A program made the translations under genes and the position numbers. Under the pieces are notes generated by a model. That model had not been told where the DNA came from, did no database searches, and saw nothing but the letters and a program-made list of their open reading frames with translations. Below, in pieces: positions 35,354 to 47,300 of a DNA stretch of 64,000 nucleotides; positions within the stretch are counted from its first letter, which is position 1; every line of letters begins with the position of its first letter. The stretch covers positions 30,177,190 to 30,241,189 of the forward strand of contig CM067367.1 in NCBI GenBank assembly GCA_034401795.1. The letters are read 5' to 3'. Source of the stretch: Chaetoderma sp. LZ-2023a (taxonomy: Eukaryota; Mollusca; Caudofoveata; Chaetodermatida; Chaetodermatidae).

Positions 35354-38300
35354 CGTGTCTTTAACAGACTTGGGTGGGAGGTTGCATCCTTTTATTCCAT
35401 TGGATATTTTGAAAGTAATCTGACTTCAAATTGTTTTTTAAATTCTTTGAAGCTACTTGGATATAATTTTGATAATTTGCTTTAAGGGTTGAAATGTTTA
35501 ATTCTGAATGGTATTGTATCATCTCTCTGCAGATGGATGCTATTAACAGGACGTGTCGCGTGTCAGCATTCAGTGGCAAACATGTTGTGAATTTGATGAT
35601 GCATTTCCCCACAAGTTACCCGGCGAACACTGCGCCATCATTCCAGTTTGGTCTCCAGACAACCATTGATAAATTTGCACAAGCCAGTTTATTAAAGGTA
35701 TGGAAATCTTTTGTTAGTTTGGTATGATTGTTTTATTGATGCTATTTAGATCAAAATGCTATCTTTTTGTGGCTTTGGAAAGGTAAAAATAGGTAATATT
35801 TTGACTCAGCAAATTATTTACTATTTTGTTTAAACTTTTACTTTCTTGTATTCACATTTATGGCTTGGGGTTGGTGAAGAGGATGACAGGTGCACATTAA
35901 AGTATGAAATTTGTACAGGAAAGTTAGGTTCCTATCAAGATATTGTCAGACTCAATTCATAATATAACTGGATTGCGCGGAAAGGTCTAGTAAATACTTA
36001 TTATGCCCCACCCCCATATGCATATATAGGAGCTACATGTCTATAGAATTTGCTTTGTCATTCCATCCATCCATCCATCCATCCATCTGTCCATCCATCC
36101 GGTGAGATAGCTCTAGCTGTACTGCTGCGACCTTCGACCTACTTGGGTGGGCGGTTATCCTTGTTCCGAAGAAATCTATAGATTTTGCGGTCAAACACGC
36201 AAAGGTGATTGCCACAGTGACCCAATTAATGACATATTGTGTTTCCGATTGATAACTTGAGTCTTATGAAGGCATCTTTACCAATCCCGGGTGGGAGGTT
36301 ATCCTTGGTGTTCTGAAGAACTTTGAGGTCAAATCGTCTAAGATCAAGGTCATGGTGACCCAATTAATGACATTATATTGCGTTTTCAGTTGATAACTTG
36401 AGTCTTATTAAAAGGATCCTTACCCATCCTGGGTGGGAGGTTGTACTTGGTGTTCCGAAGAACCGTATTGATTTTGGAGTCAAATGCTCAAAGGTCAAGG
36501 TCATGGTGACCCAATTAATGACATTGTGTTTCCTGATGATAACGAGTCTTATTGAAGGGATCTTCACCAATCATGGGTGTGAGGTTGTCCTTGGTGTTCC
36601 AAAGAACATTATTGATTATGGGGTCAAATGTTCAAAGGTCAACCATCAAGATCACTATGACACAATTAATAAGATATTGCATTTCCGGATGATAACTCAG
36701 GTTTTATTGAGATGTTGTCCTTAGTGTTCCGAAGAACCATATCGATTTTGGGGTCAAGGTCATGACATTATATAGCTTTTCTGGATGATAACTTGAGCTT
36801 TATTAAAGGAATCTATCAATCTTGGGTTGGAAGTTGTCCTTGGGGCTCCGAAGAATCCTATCAACTTTGGAGTCAAACAGTCAAGGTCATGGTGGCCCAA
36901 TTCTAGAAATAGGCCAATATAAGACTTATAATGCGGTTTGGGGGCCATAAATCAACAATCTTTTCTTGTCATCCTTGTTATTTATAATTTATATCATATT
37001 GTTGAAAGATCTGAGAGGAGAGTATCATAATCCTTTTAGCACAGTAATGGTCAACCCGAAGAATGTCCATTTACAGACCAAGAGAACATTTCTGAAAGCT
37101 TACAACTGGATTGACTGGCTCGATAACCGAGCTAGTTATTCAGTAAAATAAATATCCTCTTAGCTTGCAAATGGATATAGTCTTCATCTATCTATCCGTC
37201 CATCCATCCATCCATCCTTCTGTCTTCATACCAGAATACACATCCGCATGCTATCCTTAATCATAACTCCGAAGAGTATAAAAAGTTAGAATCACCAAAT
37301 TTGGCCCACCAAATATATTGCGATTGATTTTGATTGCTTTGAGTTTGAAGCCAAAGGGTAAAATATCTTGGTCAGTACGTTCATTGGAAAAGTAGGGCAC
37401 AGAGGCATGAGAGCACCTCCCCTAGCGCAGCTTAGTTTTCAGTATATTCATAAGCTTTCCTCTATGTTCAGGATTCAAGGCAGATGCTGTCATCGCAGGT
37501 GTCTAATAACGTACATTTATTTCTTACAGGCATTAAAGGATACAGCACTTCAACAAGTGAAGCGACATAGATCGTGCCTAGAACCATGTCTCCGCCAACT
37601 GATCGTCACTCTGGAGTCGCTACTCACTGTAAGTTGTTCAACTTAACATCTTCACATCGTTACTTTGCTTAAATCTATTGTTTGTATAGGCAATCATTTC
37701 TCAAAGAAAAAGTCCATGTCTGCATGTGTAAATGGTCATTTGTTAGACAACTCTTAAAGACTGCTGCGAATACATCCTGTGTACTTACAACTAACTAGCT
37801 GACTGGCAAATGGTCAACATTAATGAGAAGGGAGATAACTCATGCATTATAAACTGATTGAGTGAATGGAAAAATACGTTTTTGAGTACATGTCACTAAT
37901 GTGACAGACTTGTTAACCATTATTGATCAAGCCATCCAAAAATGACCTTGTAAAATGACCATTTGCAGGTCAAGAGAAAACTATTTTTGAAAGATTGCAA
38001 TGGGAATGACAGGCTCGATAACCGGTAACCAGTGGTAAAATTTTCAAAAAGCAACAATTTTGATATTTGCTTGACCAGTCTTGACCATTAAAGGGTTAAA
38101 ATGCATTTTCTCTGTCTGTAAACTGTGATTGATTCTGATAACCAAGTTAGCTCCCTTAACACATCAGCACCATAAACTGATTAACCTTCAACATTCAAAG
38201 CGGCCAAAAAGGGCTTCTGCGCTGGTCTTGAGAATGTACATTTGCAATTCAAGAGAAGGCTATTTTTGCAATTTTAGTGCTCAAATAACTGACTCTATAA

Positions 38301-41300
38301 CCTAGCCAGCCATTCCAGTTATAAATCTACCAAAATAACTGACTTGCATTGACTGTAAATGGACATTTTCTATGAGAAAATTGCAATTTTCATGAATTCA
38401 TTTACGGGTTAATGGCTTACCCATCTCATCTCAAATGTCATATTGCGCTGATGGATTATGGGATTGAGATTCCATTATCACTCACAATCAGGCGAATTCC
38501 TTTGTTCATGTCACCATAATTTATCATTGAACATCACATATTATGTTGGAGTGTGGGTGCCATCATTTTGTCTCATGTGATAGTATGTGATGTCATGTAG
38601 GCTCAGATGTACAAGAAATTCATTATGATGTAATAACAAACAGGCCTTTTGGATATTTTGAAACTACTTTGTGAATTCTGAAGTTATTTCGAATCAGTTA
38701 AATTTTCACCAGGTTATATATATCGGAAGTTAATAGATTTAATTTACAATCTAAATACATGTATTTTACTTTTCTTAAGTGATTTGTCTTATTGATAAGG
38801 TATTCTTGTAATGGTGTCTTTATTGATATTATAGTCAGATGAACGTACGACTCCGGACTCTGACACACCATACTCAAATCTACCTGTGATGCCAAACCCT
38901 TCAAGCTTTGTGCCAAGCTTTATCGGCAACTTCCAAGACTCGGCTATACCATTCCCAAGGACTAGTGGAGCCAGATTCTGCTCAGCAGGTGTGTAAATCA
39001 ATAACAAGATAAATTCATATTAACCCTTTAACACTCATATCAGCCAAAAACGGCTTCTGCAGTGGTCTTGAGATTGCAGACCAAGAGAAGACTATTTTTA
39101 AAAATTTACCACTGGAATGACTGGCTCGATTTCAGTGGTAAATTTTCAAAAAGTCTTCTTGGTCTGCAAAAGGACATTTTCTATGAGAAAATTAAAATTT
39201 TCTTGAACAAATCCAAGGGTTAAAGGGTTAATGATGATGGCGGTGTTGGTTGGGTGGTTGTGTGGCGGCGGCAGACCCTGGGCAGTGGTGGTCACAGACC
39301 CTGGGCAGTGGTGGTCACAGACCCTGACCCTCAGGTTTTTGTCATGTAAAAAGTTTTTGGATTTTCTGGATTTCTATCTAGATCACGCCCAACATTGTCA
39401 AATCATAGTGTATTGTCACACCCTTTCTTGTGTTAAAATGTTGAGCGGAATCGGGCCAATAGTTTAGGAGATATCCATAGATCTGGAATTTTGTCCAATC
39501 TGAATCTGGGTTCTTTTATCCAGATCATGGCCAAAGTCCGGAAATCCTCGTGCACGGCAAGTTGCTTCGCTATGTTAAGATTAGAATCAAATCGGATCAG
39601 TAGATTTTATGATAAAGCTCCACACACACACACACGCACACGCACACGCGCGCACACACGCATGCGTGCGCGCACGCACGCACGCACGCGCGCGCGCATG
39701 CGCGCACGCACGCACGCACGCACACTTCCCCTTACATAGCGAGGATTACTAGTTATGGGAAATGAGTTCCTAATTTATTTTCTGAAAAATATTTACATTA
39801 ACCATCAGTCAAAGTAAGGAAATCTTTGCGTCATCAACTAAATACCTCAAAAAAAGTAAGTTCCCCCTAAATATGAGCTAATATTTTCTAACGTATATAA
39901 CTGACTGCAATGCAATTTCTCACAGATCACCGGTCCCACTATAGCACCAATATGAGAAATTGATTACCTCATAGACTTAGCCGTGGCTGACTGAGCGAGC
40001 ACAAAAGGCAAAATTGACCCATTTCAAAAGTTGCGAAATCCAATTTTATTAATTAACAATTCATTTCATTAAATGAGATTTCATTGAGCGTTAAGTCAAA
40101 TCATAACAAAGATACAGTGGATCACTTGATCACAGATGTAACAAAGTCAATAACGAGTGTATCCTCCATGGCGCTGTATCACGTTATGACACCGATCCCT
40201 CATAGTGTTAATGAGCCTGGTGATACGACGTTGTGGGATAGCCATCCACTCCTGCTGTAGCAAGCGATGCATGTCACCAAGAATAGTGTCATCTGTAACT
40301 CTGCTGTAAACAGCCCGCTTCAACTGATCCCAAATGTGTTCTATGGGGTTGAGATCTAGAGAGTTAGACGGCCACTGAATTATCTGAATACCGTTGTTTG
40401 TGAGAAACTCATTAACGATTCTTCCCCGGTGAGAACGCGCATTGTCATCCATGAGAAGAAATCCATTCCCCATGGCAGCAGCATATGGTAACAGATGTGG
40501 CTCGATTATTTGAGTAACATAGCGATTTGCAGTCAGGTTACCATTGATAGGAATGAGGGCAGTCTTTATTCTTGCACTGATGCCTGCCCACACCATGACA
40601 CTGCCTCCTCCAAATGCTGTCACAGGTTGCACACAGCATTCTGAATGCTGCTCACCCCGACGCCGCCATACACGTTTCCGTCCATCAATGTGTCTGAGAC
40701 AGGCCCGCATCTCATCAGTGAACATCACATTTGCCCATTGCTGCCTTGTCCAGCGTTCATGGTTTTCTTGCCCATTCCAGACGTGTTTGCTTATGGCGCA
40801 GTAACAGAACAGCCTTTTTTACCAATCGGCGAGTATACAGTCCAGCACCATGAAGCCGATTTCTCACAGTTTGTTCACTGATGCGTCTGGCTCCAGTTCC
40901 AGCAGCTGCATGGAGCTGATCCCGGATCTCCCTTGCTGTGCATATTCTCCTTCGAAGTGTCAGGTTTGTGATCAGACGATCTTGGCCCGGAGTTGTGACT
41001 TTTGGCCTGCCAATCCTCGCTCGATCTTTTACCTCACCTGTCTGCTGGAGTTTATGGCGCAGTTTTCTGATTGCATTTGGGCTGACGCCCATTCTACGCG
41101 CAACCTGCTTCACTGGAAAATTGGCCTCCAAAAGACCAATGGCAATTGCCCTATTCTGGTTTGATAAACGTGCCATTGTTTAAATACACAACTGTACACA
41201 CAGCTAGTGCCTGAATGAGTGAAATTTCTCTAGCATAGGATATGTCTGATTTCGCAACTTTTGAAATGGCTCAATTTTGCCTTTTGTGCTCGCTCAGTCA

Positions 41301-44300
41301 GCCACGGCTAAGTCTATGAGGTAATCAATTTCTCATATTGGTGCTATAGTGGGACCGGTGATCTGTGAGAAATTGCATTGCAGTCAGTTATATACCTTAG
41401 AAAATATTAGCTCATATTTAGGGGGGAACTTACTTTTTTTTAGGTGTTTATAACAATGCATGTAATTTACCAAGAAAGTTATTTTCACATCATGAGAACA
41501 TACTTACCTCCCTAACACTCTTGATATACTAGTATATCGGCTCTAAATTCAATAATATTCAGAATTATAAAAAGTTAGGTGCCCCTAATGGGCAGGTGGA
41601 AGTACACAGTCATGCACATGACAAACACCACCCTCTGCGCATGCGCACACCGGTACTTCCATTTTCTAATATATTGGCTGAAGAAGCAACTTGTGAAATT
41701 CCTCACAGGCTCTTTTACTGAATTCTACGAGAACAAAATACATCCCTATCCATCATGGCTGATGCAAAAGTGTTGGAGGAGTCCTCCTCGTCATCATCCA
41801 AGGTGGAATTGTTCCAGGCTTTTATTTAAGACTTGTAACTTTTGTGTGTTACCGGTCTTCGTAGCAGCCGTTTTTGGCGGTACCGCGTTTTCAGGCGCTG
41901 GGAATCCTTGTAAATTTTTTCCCAGCGCCTAGGGATAATAATCTCTTGTGTTTTATGCTTACAGGTTTGTCTTCTATCTATACAAGGATGCCTGGTCTTC
42001 TCTGGAAGGTTGTTCACGTCCCAGGGTGACTTATCGTGATATGTCTAAGGGTTGGAGATATAATAAATTAATAAATAAAATATCTCCTTCCTTTTGTCCC
42101 ATCCCCCTCATCAGTTCTTCTGGAAGAGGAGTCTCGGCGGATGGAAGGACGTGTTTTCCTGCACAAGAGGATGGTTGCCTGTGCTCAGGCTAAGGGAGTT
42201 TATTAATTATGGCGCATGATTATTTGAAAATAATTACATTTTCTGCTGCCGTTTGCTATTGCACTATTTTCTCTCTTGCGTGTGCATGGGTTCTCGAGTA
42301 TATATAATTTAATATTATATTAGTCGAGAGCTGAGAATGTCTGGAGATCTAGATATTTCTTGCATTACTCTGACGTCCCCTCTCCTGGTAGGAGCTTTTG
42401 CATAATGAGGTTTGATGTCATAATCAACCAGAGTTTCTCTTTCCTTGGTGTCATGATCTTAGTTTAGAGTAGTCGGTGATGTGTTCAAGTCGGTGATGTG
42501 TTCATCTCCCTGTTTATTAAGAGTGTAGAGAGATATCTAGATAGTCATAATCTTTCTCTCTCTCTTAATTTGGGGTTCTGGTTGTATTTGGTGTTTATTA
42601 CCTAGAGAAGTCACCTGTCCCATCATGGTGGTCTTTGTTTTTGGTTTCTTCTTAAAATCCGTTAACACGGCTTTGAGACTGTCATACTCAGTGTCTTCGT
42701 ATCCCTCCCTTTTCAGAAGTGTCCGTCCTGTCTGAAGACCATGAAAGCTAGATTCTTCCCCCACCCGTGCCATCTGTGTTCAGCTTGTAGGCTGTCCAAC
42801 AAATGTGTTATTTGTGAAAAGTGGGGGGTGGATCTAACCTCTGAATTCTTCTCTTTGCAGGCGAGGATGATGGCGGAGGAGGGGAAGAAGCCGAAGAAGG
42901 AGGGTAAGAAGAAGGCCTCTGAGAAGGGTGGGCTCGAGGCCTTCAAGAGTGAGTTAGTGAGTGAGATGCGCAGGACTTTGAAAGACCTGATGCCTGACAT
43001 GCTTCGCGGCATGTTGCCTGGCACAGGTGTTTCAACTTCCTGCGCATCGACCTCAGTGCGGGTGGCCCCCGTCCCTGGATCATGGCCTATTAGCTCGGAC
43101 AAAGCGTTTAGTGATACAGGGGCGGCCATCTTGGACCCAGGCTTGATGTTCTTAGTTTTCTTTACTAATCCAGAGTCTAACTTTCCTGGCCAGGAAGATG
43201 ATGAGGACTACCTTCTCGGTCCACAGGTTGATCATGAAGACATGGATGTGAACATCCACTCCTCTCTTGGGGAGTGTGAACGCTCGCACCTATGGCACTG
43301 TTCCCTCGGGAGTAGGTTTCATGGTACAGCCTGTGGCCCGCATTGGAGCAGACGGCCGGCCGTATAAGATTCCACGGTTGGACGTGGAATCTCATACGGA
43401 CATTCCGGGCCGCGCTGGTGTGCATGCGCCCCCTCACACAAGCGCGGCCTTGGAGCCTGGTTTGCCTATGGAGAATGCTATGCCAGCCCTCGCGGGCCCG
43501 TATACGTTCCCTGGGCAGCCAGGTTCGTCTATAGCCTCCTCGGCCATACCTGCGAATGCCATTGAGGATGACGAGGGCCCGCTGCTCGTCGGCAGTTCGC
43601 AGGTAGCCACGGATGAAGACTGGTCAGAGGCGTGTGCGTGGCTCCTCGCTGTAAGACCAGAGCTCGCCGTGGATGAGACGGCCGCCGGAAACCCTCGGGC
43701 ATGGTTACAGGCGAAGCCGTTGGCCAGCACGGCTCTCTCTGCCGTACGCTGAACATATCTTAGATATGTTCGCGGCGGCAGAGGAGTCGATCAGACCGAA
43801 AGGTCGCCTCGCGAAGGCCCCCCCCGCGAGGTAGCTAGGCGATGTCGGGTTACTGCCAGTCAGTATGCTCGGTATGGCCTGGCACCCAGACCGAGCGCGG
43901 ACGACCGCGCCGATCTGGGGAAGACACGCGGCCGAGTTCCCGGGCTGACACGGGCGCTATGCGCTCGACGAATGCCGCCTTGCGTGACACCGAGGAGAGC
44001 TCGCGAGCAGCGATCAGTGCGCTGTCGCATGTCTCTCAGCTGCTATCGGGGGGTGGTAGCAGCGTCGGTGCAGCAACAGCCTAGTCCCATGACCGTCCAA
44101 CGAGCCATCCAGGATGGCATCAAGCTGGCGTTGGACTGTCTGACTAGGTCGGTCACGAAGTCGCTGAGAATGAGGCGCACTTTTGCACTGGACAATTTGT
44201 GCCCGTCTCAGGAGCTCAAGTCGCGCTTGATGCAAGCGCCGATGGCGGGCCCTGGACTCTTTGGAGGTGAAGGTTGTCGGCACCTCCAGGAGACGGTGAC

Positions 44301-47300
44301 TTTGGTGAACAACCAGAGGGCGCTGCGGGCACAGTTTGAAGTGCTGCGCAGGGAACACGTGCGTGTTCAGCCCTCGGCTGCTCGACAGCCGTACGCTCGT
44401 GGCGGGGCTGGCAGTGTCAGGACAGCAGGCCGGCCGGTTTCAGAGACCGCGTCGGCTACGCCAGCAGCAGCGTGCTGTTGTGTGACAGCCGCCGCCTCAA
44501 GCGCAGCCTGCCAGACAGCAGCCCGCGCACTGTTGTGCGCGTGGCGCTGGTCGCGGCGCGCGGGGAGCGGATCGTGGTAACCGGGCCTGATGCAAGAAAT
44601 TTTTTGCCGGTTAGCACAAGTACCACTCGGGTGTTGCCACTCATACCAGAGACACATCCACTTCTAAATTTTATGGGCACCCCGTCAACCCTAGGTGCAC
44701 CAGTGGGAGGTCGTTTGACTTGTCACATTCAGAAGTGGGCGCAGTTAATTCAGGACCGCTTAGTCTTGCAATGGCTTTCGCACGGATACAGTCCAGATTG
44801 GATAAGAGGTCCGCCGTTGCATTTGTCTCTGGTACCGGTCTGGACTCAAATTCCAAGAGATCCAGACAAGCGGTTGTGCATAGAAGAGGAGATAAAATCT
44901 CTCGTTCTAAAAGAAGCAATTCAACCGGCGCAGGATTGCCCGGGCTTCTATTCAACCGTGTTTCTTGTGGCAAAGAACACCGGGGGGGGGGGGGGGGGGG
45001 GTGGAGACCGGAGACCAATTCTCAACCTCAAGCCTCTAAACAAGTTTTTAGACACTCCGACTTTCAAAATGGAAACAGTAAGATCGGTGTTGTTGGGGTT
45101 GGAGAAGGGGATGTGGACAGCATCTATAGATCTCAAGGATGCTTACTTCCACATTCCGATTGCAAGGAGTTTTCGTCGGTTCCTGAGATTTGCTTTTCAG
45201 AGACGCCAATGGGAATTCAAGGTTCTTCCATTCGGCATCTCGACGGCTCCAAGGGTCTTCACTCGAGTGGTACTTGCTATCACGGCATACCTCCGCAGGA
45301 GAAATATAGCTGTTCACACTTACATAGACGACTGGTTGCTAAAAGCACACAACCCAGAAAGTTTGACAGCAAATCTGGGGATAGTTTTGGAAACTCACAG
45401 ATTTAGGCTGGGTGATCAACTTTCAGAAATCAGAGCTGACTCCATCCCAGAAGTTTGTTTACCTGGGTATGTTCTTCGATCTGGAGATAGGATATGTTTA
45501 TCCGTCCCAGGAGAGAGTGGAAAGTCTCCTCTCGTGCATTCGGTTGGTTTGCAACAGTCGTTATATTCTAGCACGGGTCTATCTGAGAATGTTAGGTCTG
45601 ATGGTTTCGATGGAACCAGTCATTCCTCAGGCGGCCTTACGCAGGCGGCCGATTCAATTGTTTCTCATGACTCAGTGGACGCAGAGTTCAGGATCACTGG
45701 ACTCGCGCATTCAAGTGTTGGACCCTCTCATTCATCACCTTCACTGGTGGATGTAGAGAGGAAATCTCCTGGCGGGGTTCATGCTGACCCCTCCCCACCC
45801 TCAGGTGACGATGTTTACAGATGCATCGATGGAGGGTTGGGGAGCTTGCCTGGAAGAAGCCACTGTATCAGGGCTTTGGAATCTGGAACAGTCAAAGGAA
45901 CATATCAACATGCTAGAATTGCGGGCTGTAGTTCTAGGCCTGGAACACTTGCTAAAGGAAGTGGAGGGAAAATTTGTGATGATACGTTCAGACAACTCTA
46001 CAGTAGTGAGTTACATAAACCGCCAGGGCGGAACGAAGTCGCCCAGTCTCTGTATGATGACATGGAAGCTGCTTTGCTGGTGCATGGATCATATGATCAC
46101 CTTGAAAGCAGTTCATATTCCGGGAAGGCTGAATCTGTTAGCAGACTCATTGAGCCGAAGGATGAGTATTCTGCCTACGGAATGGCAACTAAATCAATGT
46201 GTGGCGGATCACCTGTTCATTCATTGGGGAAAGCCCAACATAGATTTGTTCGCAATGAAGAAGAATGCAAAGATGACGACGTACGTTTCTCCGATTCCAG
46301 ATCCAAGCGCTATCGCAATAGATGCGCTAGCTATCAGTTGGAAGGGAATGTATGCATACGCATACCCTCCAACAATCCTGATTCCAAGAATCCTTCGGAA
46401 GATCAGATAGGAGGAATGCCAAGTGCTTCTGATCGCCCCGAATTGGCCAAGCCGATCATGGTTTACGGATCTGCTGGACCTTCTGGTTTGCAATCCGGTT
46501 CCTCTGCCGCTGATGGACAATATTATCTTCCAGGGCAAGACCCTTCACAACAATCCGTCAATGTTTCAATTGACTGCATGGATGTTGTCAAACAATCCGC
46601 GATTAAGGAGGGCTTTTCTGAGGAAGCAGCCAATTTCATGGCCAGAGCCAGGAGGGGGTCAACCTCCAGAGCGTATAATTATAAAATCAACAGATTTGCA
46701 GAATGGTGCTCAAAGAGATGTATCAATCTGATGGAAGCATCTATTCAGGTAGTAGCTGATTTTCTCTGTCACCTGTATGATACCTATAGTCTTCAACCTA
46801 ATTCTGTTGCTGGACACAAATCAGCATTGATGACTGTTATCCCTTGCTTGGCAAAGAGGGGAAGTGATGAAGTAAGTGTTTTAAATACTCTTATTAAAGG
46901 TATGGGCAATCTCAGACCAAGAAATCCTCCGCTGACACCGTCATGGAGTCTTTCTCTGGTTCTGCATGTTTTGAGTGGTATGCCCTTTGAAACTCTTAGT
47001 GCTATATCTGTTAAATTATTGACACTTAAAACTGTATTTTTAGTTGCGGCAGCATCAGCCAGACGCAGGAGTGAAATTCATGCCTTGTCTGCTGAGCCTG
47101 ACCGTTATATAGTTACAGGTGAAGGCCTTAAGCTTCTACCGAGATTTAATTTCTTGGCTAAGAATCAATCTTTAAAGTATCCGGGTAAACCTATTATTTT
47201 ACCTGCCTTAACCAGATATGATCCTGGTGCTAAAGTATGGTGTCCAGTCCGTGCTTTGAATAAGTACAAGAGAAGAACTCAGGTTTGGCGGACGGACCCA

